A stretch of DNA of 64,000 bases from Psilocybe azurescens (GCA_023853785.1 JAJIRX010000016.1:62001-126000), one strand, 5' to 3'; shown: positions 23,801-34,250, counted from the first letter of the stretch. Made by a program: numbers and translations. Notes: a model not told the origin generated them from the letters alone.

Positions 23801-24280
23801 AATCCTTCTTATGTAAAATACATGTCAGTTCAATGTCAGAGATAATACAACTGTGAATGACGTACATTTGGAGGGCTAATCGGCCCAGCGGTTGTGTGCT
23901 GAGTGTGGGAAATACCTGAAAGGGATCAACTCGACTACTTAAGTATTGTCTGTAGGTCGAGGCTTAGATGTCTAAGACGAACTGAAGCAACATTAAAATT
24001 TTTAAAGTGGCATAGTGTATGAATTCAAAAAAAATGGGCACACTTTATTTAACAAAGGTGCTACATTACATATAGCATTGTACCGACTGCTCTTAGTGGC
24101 CTGGGACACAGTTGTGCAGATTCTTTGGGAGGGGGCCCCTTAAGAAAGTCAACATAATTACTGCCATGCTTTGCAATCAAGATGGTTAGATATATAAATC
24201 AAAAATCTGAGAAATAGTAATATGTTCACCATTAGCTCAAGTTCATTCTTAAGTCCATTTCAAGATCAACATCCTTCTTG

Positions 24281-25486
24281 TGTACTTTACCTCCACCCAT
24301 ATACTCCATGTGGAGTCCACCACTTTGTATGGAGTCCACCCGGAACATATGTAAATGTTCAAAAAGTCATCTTTGATAAGTGGAGTCCAGATGGAGTCCA
24401 GATGGAGTCCACTTGGACTCCATACAATTCCACTTGAGGCCAGATGGAGTCCACCTGGACTCCATATAGACTCTGCATGGACTCCACATGGACTCTGTAT
24501 AAACTCCACATAGGTCTTAATATTCTTTATTTTTTTATTAGTATAGTCAAGGTCTAGATAGAATCTAGATGGAGCTTTTGTATATTTATTTTAAATTCAT
24601 TATCTAAGTGAGTAGTAAACTTACAAGCTTATAAATAGATTATTTGTAAGAAGTCTATATGAAGCTCTTAAAGTCTTCAAATTAAATCAAATAATTTATA
24701 GTGGTACACTAGAATACACTTCTTTTTCTACACTCTTAGGCCTCATCATCTTCTATATCCCAGTGTCTTTTAATATAGTTTTCATTCTTTTCTTCTTCTT
24801 CATCATCTTCAGTATCATCAATTTGATGAGGCTTTTCTCTTTGTTTCTGCTTTTGAATAACATTTTGAGTGTGATAGAACAGCATTGAATGTAAAAACCA
24901 ATCAAAATTCCCAGATTTCATGTGCTTTAGAATTGAATCAAAGCCACCTAACAATGAATTTAATTGTTCACATGCTTGTATATTAAATGCTTGTTGAAAA
25001 TATTCTGTTCCATCTTTAGTCTTTGCTAGAATCACAAGATTAGGAGCAGAACCATTTAATGGAGCTGGATTACACCATTTATGGCATAGATAATCACTTG
25101 TTTGATGGTTGATATAATGATATGAATCAACAATAAATTGACTAGTTTTTTGCCAAGTTTCCCAATTTTTTTCACAATACTTGTTCAAAGGACTTGGCGA
25201 CCTTTATCAATACAAATATAGGATGGCCAAGATTATTCAGTTGAGGTTAAATCCAAATAGAATCCATGCAGAGGATGTGGAACTCCATATGGACTCCACA
25301 TGAACTCCAAATGAAGTTCCACATGGAGTCCAGATGGAGTTTCCACATCCTCCACATTGGTTCACATGGAGGATGGGTCAATTCCAGCTGGACTCCATGT
25401 GGAGCCTCCACCCTAAATGGCTGGGATACCTGCCAAAAAAGGTCACCAAACTCTACCCAGAATATATGGGTGAGGGTAAAGACCTC
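24281..25486 (+). mobile_element. Element C: short family member carrying a KDZ-associated gene fragment
   Basis: Starts TGTACTTTACCTCCACCC and ends GGGTGAGGGTAAAGACCTC. Perfect 9-bp duplication TCCTTCTTG at 24272-24280 and 25487-25495. Its palindrome version is ATGGAGTCCA (arrays about 24300-24510 and 25260-25405). It lacks the minisatellite and tRNA-like module but holds a minus-strand coding remnant (24736-25188), so it may be an internally deleted descendant of the autonomous element. Confidence 0.88.
24736..25188 (-). pseudogene. C-terminal remnant of a KDZ/CxC-associated transposon protein
   Basis: 150 codons, fully open, no recognisable upstream portion. Key features: YINHQTSDYLCHKWCNPAPL, then FNIQACEQLNSLLGGFDSIL and NFDWFLHSMLFYHTQNVI, then an acidic tail ending IEDDEA. 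From memory this matches the C-terminus of proteins annotated as CxC cysteine-cluster proteins associated with KDZ (Kyakuja-Dileera-Zisupton) transposases, where a Cys-Glu-Gln motif (ACEQ here) is conserved. It has no catalytic core and is not functional alone. It matters because it links element C, and through its ends elements A, B, D and E, to a possible mobilising transposase. Confidence 0.55.
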
Positions 25487-25495
25487 TCCTTCTTG

Positions 25496-26574
25496 AGAAT
25501 ATCCTGTATAGTGCAAGGTCTGCACTGAGCAACTCATTCTTTTTCAATCAATACATCCTTTGTATTGGCATTGTCAGATGATTTTTTGTAAATGAGGAAT
25601 GCAATGCAAACTGTATGTGCATGCGAGAGGGGGAAGAAGAGACATTCAGTAACATTGGAGGAATATGTTGCCTGAAGTCATTATGTGTTTAAACCAGTTC
25701 ATGATTTTGGTGCACTCAATCATGGTAAGAGGGCTGGTATACAGAATGATAGTTTTCAAGATATTTTTATTGGAGGACTCCAGCCATGCCTTTGCAGGAA
25801 AGAGAGTGGAACTGACATTTGAAGGGTTATACAGAAACTGATAGAGTGTTTCTCCTGTGGGTTTTAGTCCCTTATGGATCTTGTCAGAGTATGGAATTAA
25901 CAAAGGATATGATAGAAGATCTTTATCAGTTGGAATCCACCATGTTGGTGTCCATTTTATAAGCTAATATGACATAAATAATCAGTCCAAATAATCACCA
26001 GCTATTAAATTATACACACCTGAACTTGATGTTGTCCATGTCAATCTTCCTGAAAAGAATCAATAACATCTGACAAGGGCACAAGGCTCACACTTAAAGG
26101 GTGTAAACTAGTCTGAGCTTACAATTCATAGTGAGACCCAGAGACCCTTATTTTTGCAATTGTTATCTGTAATAAGCTAGTATATTATACTAGTGAAGGA
26201 TAGGAGATACACCAGATTTTTAGACTTCAAGGCTTCACTTCCTAGTGGGCCAACAAGTGTAGTAAAGTTGACAAACCAACTAAAGGTTAGTATAGCCTAT
26301 TAATCAGTGCTATGACTCAAAGACTACCTTTATTTTCCTATATGGATATCAAAACAGCCCTACTGAGTGATCAAGGCAATCACCCACACCATTGACAACA
26401 TTATTAGTCTTGCACAAGGAAGAACTCCTAAAAGAAGTGCCCTTGAATTTTACAAAGGGTAACACCCATCAGTCCCTTATAAGTAATCATCAAGTGGCAA
26501 GGAATCTTATTAATTAGCAAAGCAAAGACAATCTCTATGCCCGGACAAATCACAGGCTGTTTTATAAATCAGGC
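25496..26574. other. Spacer with one unrecognised minus-strand reading frame
   Basis: A minus-strand frame at 25903-25646 (85 codons, LKPTGETLYQFLYNP in it), continuing upstream to about 25950 in a shifted frame, reads like protein but matches no family I know; it is probably a transposon remnant. The rest (26.0-26.57 kb) is AT-rich with no gene seen. Confidence 0.3.
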
Positions 26575-27029
26575 AGTACTTTACCATGCCCCACCCATTC
26601 CAAATAGAATGCATGGAATCCAACTTGATTCCATGATTCCAGTTGGATTCCAGTTGGAATGCATGGAATCCAACTCAATTCCATGAAATCAGTTGTAATC
26701 CAGTTGGAATCCAGACTGATTCCAATTGGATTCCAATTAATGGTTTCAAGTGGAATGGGTCTAGAATCATGGAATGAACCCATTCCAATTGGAATCCAAG
26801 TTCATTCCAGATTAGTTCATTAAAGAGAGGACTTAGTGAAATTCACCAAGTCCAACTTTAATTCCACATGGAATGGAATGGAATGGAATCCAGTTGGATT
26901 CCAACTGGAATGTATTACTTATGGTAGATTCACATAATAGTATAACATAATATATTGAAAACTATGTATTACATTATTATCTACAATGTTATGTACAAAA
27001 AAATAAAAAAGCAAAAAAAATAAAAATGG

Positions 27030-27765
27030 GGCGAGGGGATGTCATAGCCTTGCTGTACACATTGTGGTGGCTATTGTACATGTCCACCATGGCTGTTGGT
27101 GTCTGTCGCATCCATCGTACACGCTGTTGTGGCCTGTGTTGTCTTGCAGTATGTATAGTCCATTGGGTTGTCTGTACCCACATACCCTTTGTTGTTGTCT
27201 TCACAGCTGCTGCCCTTGTTATTGCTGCATGCAGCCACCGTCTGTGTACCCATCAGTACCTGTCACCGCTGTTTGCGTCCTCATTGCTGTGGCAGCCACT
27301 GTGCTTGTCCTTGTTGCAGCTGCTGTCCTTGCAGTCCTTGTAGCTGTTGCTGTTGTTTGCGTCCTCATCACTGTGGCATCCGCCATGCTTGCCCTTATTG
27401 CAGCTGCTGTCCTTGCTGTCCTTGTACCCGTCTGCACCTGTTGCTGCCACCCTTGTCACTGTTGCAGCTGCTGTCTCTGTTCTTGTACTCGTTGCCTTTG
27501 TCCTCATTGTCCTTGTACCTGTCGCCATTGTCTGCATTGTTGTCATCATCATCACAGCTGCCATCCTCATACTCATCACTGTTGTCCTCATTCCTGTGGC
27601 AGTTGCCGTAGCTGTCTTCATCCTTGTTGCAGCCACCCTTGCCCTCACCCTTGTCAGGGTCATCATTACCATTGTCCTTGCTTACGTCTGGGTCCTCACC
27701 TACATTGTCATCCAGGTCCTTGTTGTCGCAGTTGTGGTTGTCCTCATCTGGGTCCTGTTACGACA
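27030..27765 (+). repeat. Minisatellite core of element D
   Basis: Imperfect repeats of GTTGTCCTCAT, GCTGTGGCAGC and CTTGTTGCAGCTGCTGTC, less GC-rich than in A but with the same GTTGTCCT skeleton. Open reading frames of up to 257 codons here are a side effect. Confidence 0.75.
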
Positions 27766-28485
27766 AGTCTTTTTATTTTCCCTTTCTCTTTTCTTTTCTT
27801 TTCTTTTCCTTTTCTTTGTCATCCTTCACATCATTGATACAGCATCGTCTGCTCTGATGAACTTTGTTTTCTATCATTCTATGAAACTCCATCATATCTC
27901 TGATGGACTTTCACTTTCATCTTTTATGATACATCTTTTGATGAACGTTTGATCTGTTTCCTTTCACTTCCATCTTTTATGATACATCTTTTGATGAACA
28001 ATTGATCTGTTTCCTCTATTCTTATATACATCTGCTGATGAACATTCAAACTCGTTTCAACTTGCTGTACAGTTCATAGTATTTATACTAGGAAGGATCC
28101 ATTGTATTCTTTAGCTAGTTCTTGAGAATCTAACCTCCTCTTACTTGACACCGCTTGGAACTCGCTGTTCTTGACTACTTGACTGTTGGCTTTATCCACG
28201 CACGTGAATATAAGCTTGAAGTTGTAACAGGTCCTCATTGTCACTGTCATCATTGTTGCTGTCATCATTGGCGTCATTGGTGTGGCTGTTGCGGTCATTG
28301 TCATCCTCTGTTGTGTTAGGTTGGCTGTCATCTGGCTTCAACTGACAAGGTGGTGGTGGTGGTAGTCAGAAGAAAAGGTGGGGTTTGACGTGTCACACGC
28401 ATTGTTGTTGATCGGCACATGCCAAGCAATGCTGAGAAATAGACGGTGTTGGTATATATTTAACTATTTTTTAAATTTTGTCAAA

Positions 28486-28556
28486 GCCTGTATAGCTTAG
28501 TTGGTTTATCATCCATGTTCAGTGTTCTCTGGTTGCATGAGTTTGATTCTCATAAA
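28486..28556 (+). other. tRNA-like module (pol III box A and box B) inside element D
   Basis: Box A TAGCTTAGTTGG (28493-28504) and box B GAGTTTGATTCTC (28539-28551), 46 nt apart. Preceded by GTATATATTTAACTA and followed by a T-run and CACTAGTATAAA, the same flanks as around the module in element A (GTATTTAACTA, CTAGTATAAA). Box A and B changes relative to A leave the consensus bases largely in place. Confidence 0.6.
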
Positions 28557-28769
28557 TGAATTTTATTTTTTTACACTAGTATAAAATATAATAAAAATAC
28601 TAGGATACTATTCCATCAGAATGAACCTATGTTTAACCAAACCCAATGCAAAATATAGTATTCCAGTTGGATTCCAGCCATTCCATTGGAATGAAACTGG
28701 AATATTCCATTTGGAATGGCCTATTTTCAGGAATCCATGTTCATTCACCTATACAAAATACCAGGGTAA

Positions 28770-30587
28770 TAGAGGGCTTTTGTGTCCCCCACATATTCCG
28801 GCCGGAGTCGCTGGAGTCCGCTGCGGAATCCGCTATTCCGCTGCGGAATGAGAGCAAAAATATGGCACAAGGCCCTGCTATTTTATTTAATATCAATTCC
28901 GGCGGAATGGCGGATTCCGCAGCGGAATTGAACGGAATCCATTTACAAAACAGAATAGCCCGAACGGAACAGAAAACGGAACCATAAACGGACTTAAAAT
29001 TTAATGTTATCGCTCGGCAATTCTCGGCAACTGTGAACAATGTCATGTGCGTGACTTTTAGTTAACCACATCGGTCCGTTGGTTACTCCAACCACCCCAC
29101 CTCTTCTTCCAACCACCACCACCCCACTGCCGGCTGTCGTGTGTGCCCTCACCACCTCGCCGTTGTCGGTCGGAGCCAGGCACTTGCCAACCCAACCCAA
29201 CATGCATTGCGGCACCACCGACTGATGACGGGTCCATGTATGATGACGACGACTCCGGACACACATACACGGTATGATGACGATGACGACGGCTCTGTAT
29301 ATGACGACAACAACACTGGAATGAGGTGGAACGAGGGGAGGGATGCGAGCAGGTAACGAGGCGACGTGAACGCTGGCTGCGACACCAGGTAAGTCGCGAA
29401 CCCCACCCACCGCCGCCACTAACCCTCCCCTCTCTTTCTCATACAGACCGATGGCGTCGCGATACGTACTGCACGTACCGCGACACACGCAACGTGTACA
29501 GTACAACAACAGTACATACAAAAAGCAGACCACGGCAGGTAGGGACAACGACAACGACACGCAGGACGCGTACCACGACACGTCGACACGCACGGCGGCC
29601 ACGACAATGACACCGAGTACGCCACCGATGTACGGTACCCACGACGGCTGCAAAGACGACAATGACGACATGTACAACACGCACGGCGGCCACAACGACG
29701 ACACATACAACACGTAGGACACGTACCACGACATGCAGGACGGCGTACGCGACACATATGACACGCACAGCGGCCACAACAACGGCACACATGACACCGA
29801 GTACACCACTGACGTACAGCACCCACGACAGCCGCAGAGACGATGACACCGAGTACGACGGCCACGCATGACGGCCACAACGGACACAACAGCTGCAAGG
29901 ACAACGACACATACAGCGGATGCATACCACGCCCACAATGACGGCATGTATGACCGATACCACCACCCGTCCGCCACCCTTTTAAAAAAAAAAAAATTTT
30001 TCACTTTTTTCTTTTGTTCTCTCATTTTCTTTTACATCTATGTGTTTGATTGTTCATTTAACCCAAGTATATACCCTCCCACCCATCTTTTTACTCTGTT
30101 ATGTTTTTTATTTTTATTTTATTTTGTTACAATGGACTTTGCATGTAGATAATAATGTAGTATATAGTTATTAATATATTATATTGCACTCATGAATTTA
30201 CACTAAGATTGATAGATTGAAATATTCTAGTTGGAATCCGATGATACAGGGTAGATTATATAAGCAGTGTACAGTAGGTGTATGATATAAGGATTATATA
30301 AGCAGTGTATAGTAGATGTATGATAGTAGTGGTAACTGTGTAAATCTATTTTTATATTCAGCCTAAAGGTGTGGGAAATTGTTTTACTCAGCTTCAAGCC
30401 ATGGGAATTCCACTTTATTACTGTATTGGCTATAAATAACTCTATTCCCCTTCATTCCCCATCATTCCCCTCCATTCCCTCTCCAATTCCTTCATTCCCT
30501 CTTCAATCCCCTCTATTCCCTCTATTCCCTTCACTCCCTTTCTCAATCCCTCCAGTCCTAGGGAATATGTGGGGAGTGAGAAGTACT
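28770..30587 (-). mobile_element. Element E: family member nested in element D
   Basis: Left end GAGGGCTTTTGTGTCCCCC; right end read inward AGTACTTCTCACTCCCC; both run into CACATATTCC. Flanking 9-bp repeats AGGGTAATA (28761-28769) and GGGGTAATA (30588-30596), 8 of 9 matching. Palindrome version GCGGAATCCGC on the left side; the right side has a polypyrimidine CATTCCCC run at 30440-30560. The conserved block is at about 29035-29210, in reverse. No tRNA-like module. Confidence 0.8.
29210..29955 (-). repeat. Minisatellite core of element E
   Basis: Imperfect repeats of ACGACACGTAC, CACGGCGGCCACGACA and GACGACGACA. Minus-strand frames up to 343 codons and several plus-strand frames are open only because of the repeat. 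Confidence 0.75.
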
Positions 30588-31144
30588 GGGGTAATATGAC
30601 ATGATATTTGGACTGGAATCTGATGGAATCCATCTTCATTCCAGGATTGAAGTTGGATTCCATCTGCAATAGGTGGGGAAGGTAAAGACCTCACCTGTGC
30701 ACAGCCACTACACAATCACATATAGCCACCATGCAACCACCATGCAACCACACTCAACCTACATGCAATACTACTCAATCAATATTTAGAAGCACACAAG
30801 TGCACTTGGTCAGTGCTCAGCATCCCTCAGCTACACAAAACCATATTAAAACAAATTGAACATGCTTGGCACATTAGTATTTATGTTTCTACTTGCAATC
30901 CAACTCGAAATTGACATTTTAGATGTGTAATCACTGAATTGTTTGTGTTGAAATGATTATTTTTGTTGCTTATGTTTCAAAGTTCAATACTACTTCAAAT
31001 TTGAGTTTTATATGTGTAAACTCCACCAATTTTTCTTGTTGAGAGAATTCCTTTTGTAAATGGAGTTGTCATTGTGGTCTCTGTTGCTACCTTCACTGTT
31101 AGATTCATTGTTTCAAGCTCTTACATTTTTATACTCCGCTTGTA

Positions 31145-31350
31145 TGATCAAAGTCCGCGCAAATGTACGCAAATGTTGCGCATGTTTGTTTGCGTGCACT
31201 TGCATGGCACTCAAGCGCACGCAAGCACGCAACCTTGTCACGCACATTCCCTGATGCCCAATATGATCACTATAATATTGCCTGGATCTCGAATTACAGC
31301 GCACGGACACAGCGCGGACGTGCACGGACGCCACGGACGGCCTTTTTCCT
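31145..31350. repeat. GTGCACGGAC / GCGCACGCAAG repeat cluster
   Basis: CGCAAATGTACGCAAATG, GCGTGCACTTGC, GCGCACGCAAGCACGC, then GCGCACGGACACAGCGCGGACGTGCACGGACGC with short spacers. Resembles the 23.7-kb and 41.3-kb clusters on the opposite strand (GTCCGTGCATG). No terminal repeats found. Confidence 0.5.
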
Positions 31351-31379
31351 GTACCCCTCTGACAGCGCTATAACCAAAT

Positions 31380-31559
31380 TCTTTTTCTAAAAATAAATCA
31401 ACAATTTAGAAGTCGTTAACCCCTAATAACGTCAAGTGTACTGCAGGTCCTGTATCATGTTCTCAGGCAAAGCAAAGCAAATTCTTTTCTAAAGATAAAT
31501 CGACAGTTTAGAAGTAGTTAACCCCTAATGATGTCTGTCATGTTCTCAGGCAAAGCAAC
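31380..31559. repeat. Two-unit tandem repeat
   Basis: Unit 1 about 31380-31475 and unit 2 about 31481-31559 share TTTAGAAGT.GTTAACCCCTAAT and CATGTTCTCAGGCAAAGCAA. Unit 2 lacks a short segment of unit 1 (about 15 bp around 31435-31450). Confidence 0.75.
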
Positions 31560-32247
31560 ATGGATATGACAGCAGGGTTAAATGTTAAAACCATTAGTCC
31601 TACAGAGATAGTGTGCCAAGTAGTTGATTCATGGTACAAACAATGGAAGTTTGACCGGGATAGATAGAAAAAATGACCAGAGCCGGGAAAGTATTCACAT
31701 AGGATAAGTATCACGAATCCTGCCCCGCCGAAAATTCTCCAAGAATAGGATCGCCATACAGACTTGGTAAATTCTTCCCCTTCTACTCGGCGGTAAGCTA
31801 GATCCATTAATCAAGAACCTGGTCTGCAAATATATAAAAACCACATAAAATTAGACGCTCTCCCAGGAGTGATGCTGATCCCCTCCCACCTGTTCTTGAC
31901 ATCGGGAGAAGCTGATCGGCGAACTGCTGTGAGACATCTCGAGAAGGTAAGTCCGCTCGATTATTAGTGATAAGAAATGAATATTTGAAATGTATAAGAA
32001 GAGGCTCTCAACACGGAGAATCAGCCAGAACCAAAAAACCCTACAGAGGTTTAAAGGTAAACTACTCCATAATTGCGGAATTTAGCATTTCGCTGAACTA
32101 TTGTTCTGCTTTGCCACTATAGTCACTAGGCGCTATTGCTTAAACTAATCTTCCATCAAATTCAGGCCAACGTCACAACTACATTTCAAGTGCGTACCAC
32201 CATTAAGTTTACCTAAAGCACTGACATATAGTCGTTCTGCTTCAGCG

Positions 32248-32595
32248 ATGCAATTCTTGACAGTATCCACTATGGTTGCCCTCGCAGCCTGTATCACACT
32301 CTCCGCAGGCTATACTGCCACCATATACAGCGGCTCCAATTGTAATTTCCTGAACCCACAATTCCCGGCACTCTCCGTCGTAGGATTCGAAGTCTCTGCA
32401 ACCAAGACGGGGTGCATTACCCATTCTGTTCCCCTCAATATAGGGTCTTTCTCTCTCATTGGATGCACGGCCGGAGGATCTGCTACGCTTTTCAGCGACA
32501 CTGCTTGCACCGAGGTGCTGACGACCATCCCAGCGACTGGTTCTGCTTGCGCGGCCAACGTGGCTGCGGGCTCGTTTGTCATTAATGGGTGTTAG
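32248..32595 (+). CDS. Small secreted cysteine-containing protein, effector-like
   Basis: An uninterrupted 115-codon gene. ATG at 32248; residues 1-21 are a clear signal peptide (hydrophobic TVSTMVALAACITLSAG), so the product is exported. The mature part is about 95 residues, rich in Gly, Ser, Thr and Ala, with six Cys (in SNCN, TGCI, IGCT, TACT, SACA and NGC at the end), enough for three disulfides. No family recognised. Small secreted proteins of this kind are common in mushrooms and in plant-associated fungi. It lies between the duplicated blocks and near transposons, a typical place for fast-evolving secreted proteins. It is the cleanest single-exon gene in the window. Confidence 0.75.
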   Translation: MQFLTVSTMVALAACITLSAGYTATIYSGSNCNFLNPQFPALSVVGFEVSATKTGCITHSVPLNIGSFSLIGCTAGGSATLFSDTACTEVLTTIPATGSACAANVAAGSFVINGC

Positions 32596-33811
32596 AGGTG
32601 CAAGGAGCTAGTTTAGTGTTCGAGTCCATATGACACTGGAGATGTTTGTACAAAGTCAGAAGATCTTATCACAAGGCCATCCATCAGATTTTTTCAGTAA
32701 AATACTGGAACATAGCGCAAGGAAAAGCTCGAATCCGATGGCTACTGTACCGATTGTTCACATCACGCGTCACGAGGCCCCAAAAGTCCTTCTTTTCTCA
32801 TTTTGAACTAAACATCCATGTTTCTTCTTAAATTAAACCCTTAATTTCCCATTCTGGACACATTTATATAAGCCCGGACTACCCCGCATTTTCTTCGAGT
32901 TCGGCCATACTATCCCATTCCAGGACTTTGATTATTTTTCGAGTATCTGGCGTATTACTTCACAATTACTCACCCTCCTATCCTCAAACTTCACCAAAAC
33001 CAAAAGATGCGGATTTTTGTCTTATACTCGAATGTCAACTTTTTCAAAGAAAATTAACATGGGGTGGAAGCGGAGCATTTCCAGTGCTAAAATGTCGAAA
33101 GTTCCAGGATATTGAACACCTCGTAAAGGATAGTCACATCGAAATGTTCATATTCCGCACGTCGGTGAAGTCGGCAGGTACAGCGCTGGGCAGCAGTGGT
33201 TTTAAGAGAGGGGCAACTTTTAATATTACACCTCTACGGAACAAGATAGGTCCAGTAGCTACGACTGGCTAGAATTATACTGACTAAACTGATTACCATT
33301 TACATTAGATAAGGGCACTAATTGGAACTGGGGCTGAGTGTTCGTAGAATGGGAGATAGGATATTGATTATAGCATGGGTCAGTGAGGTGAGCCGGCAGA
33401 CGAGAGTGCAAAGAATTAGCAAGATGATGAGGGATATCCGGTACAGGATAGTGAAGAGCTAGTAAATGGGCAACATGGACTTGGTAAGGCTGGTGGCGGT
33501 ATTGTTGGGATGTTTTTGTGGTTGAGAACGAGAAGGGCCAGCAACAGCCTGCGAGGCGATGGGTAGTGGATGTGAAAGGTTTGGATAGGTGGGTGGGATG
33601 TTCTCAGTACATCAGGAAGGTTTGCAGCCTGAGCACGACAAGCGCTGAGCCGTGTTGAATTGAATAGCACACAAAAGCGTTCAGACACCTTTTCTTTGGG
33701 GTGGTACCTGAAATACGTCTCGATCCGCTCGGAGAGAACGACCTTGGTCCCATGTTCAAGTATTACCGCGATGGTACTAAGATCATTCTTGCTCTACGAT
33801 TTCAATGAACC
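32596..33811. other. Spacer, no gene seen
   Basis: Short frames only. A minus-strand frame at 33688-33416 is Ser/Pro-rich with no family resemblance and was not accepted. Confidence 0.4.
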
Positions 33812-34250
33812 TTAAAAAATGTAAGTGGGGTTGTTATAGATCGCGGAACGTTTGGCAACAGCCTCCAGATTTTTAGTGGTCTGCTTTTTCTTCGCGGCAG
33901 TTTTTTTCTTCTCCTTCTCTTCGCGTTGTGCAATCTGGGCCTCTCGGAGGCTCAATGACTCCGCGCCGGTTAAATAGACATGGTCGAACTTCACCGTCTT
34001 TCGTTTGCTTGATTTTTGGCTCTGCTGGAGCTTGATATGGCCAAGTTCTTGCTTCGAAAAAATGCATGAGTCTCGGCGCTATTTTTTGTACGCGAACGAC
34101 AGGTAATTCGGAATGAAGGGCAAGGTTTAGTTCAATTAATTCTGCCCAAGTAGCATTGTGGGCCATGGGACGAAGGAGTTTGTCTATTCGCTTTGACTGA
34201 GCAGATGCACCGGCGCTGCGACTGCGTTGTGGTAGAGGTGCATGAAGCAA
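33812..34250 (-). pseudogene. C-terminal fragment, possibly of a transposase-like protein
   Basis: Two overlapping minus-strand frames. The lower one (33994-33812) starts KFDHVYLTGAESLSLREAQ and becomes Lys/Glu-rich (EKEKKKTAAKKKQTTK), a pattern seen at the C-terminus of some fungal pogo-like transposases and similar proteins. The upper frame (34250-33873) has no recognisable domain. Assignment is weak; no catalytic part is present. Confidence 0.25.

Larger units (their letters stand above)
17535..23837. repeat. Segmental duplication, copy 1 (partner 35263-41449, direct)
   Basis: Collinear with 35263-41449. Homology opens at CCATCCAGACTGAAAGGCAGG (about 17540) and closes at GTCAGTTCAATGTC (about 23824-23837). 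From about 19.7 kb to the right end the two copies differ by only a few bases per hundred. To the left of that they differ much more, with several insertions and deletions (for example about 18.75-18.9 kb, present here and missing in copy 2). The block carries an FHA gene, a membrane-protein gene and an F-box-like gene. Confidence 0.9.
26575..30692 (+). mobile_element. Element D: family member like A, itself interrupted by element E
   Basis: Starts AGTACTTTACCATGCCCC and ends GGGGAAGGTAAAGACCTC. Palindrome version TTGGAATCCA/TTGGATTCCA (about 26600-26910 and 28650-28740, plus 30600-30665). Shares with A the AAGTCCAACTTTAA..ATGGAATGGAATCC stretch (about 26845-26905), the conserved block (28300-28440) and the tRNA-like module. 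Without E it is about 2.3 kb and the distance from the tRNA-like module to the right end is about 380 bp, close to 417 bp in A. The 9 bp outside the two ends do not match, so either the duplication is worn out or the ends come from different copies. Confidence 0.78.
30693..32247. other. Non-coding stretch with two repeat clusters
   Basis: 31145-31350 holds the GTGCACGGAC-type cluster and 31380-31559 a tandem duplication (listed separately). A minus-strand frame at 31807-31538 (89 codons, one hydrophobic stretch GGAGFVILILCEYF) reads partly like a membrane protein but I cannot place it. The last 150 bp should contain the leader of the secreted-protein gene; TTCAG at 32240-32245 just before the ATG could be a 5'-leader splice acceptor. 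Confidence 0.35.

Noticed and set aside
26989..27952. Cys/Val/Leu-rich frames up to 257 codons
   Set aside because: Repeat-derived frames in the element D minisatellite; the apparent membrane or cysteine-rich character follows from the DNA repeat.
28994..30025. A 343-codon minus-strand frame and its plus-strand partners
   Set aside because: Repeat-derived frames in the element E minisatellite.
33416..33688. A Ser/Pro-rich minus-strand frame of 90 codons
   Set aside because: No family resemblance, no splice context, composition consistent with chance.
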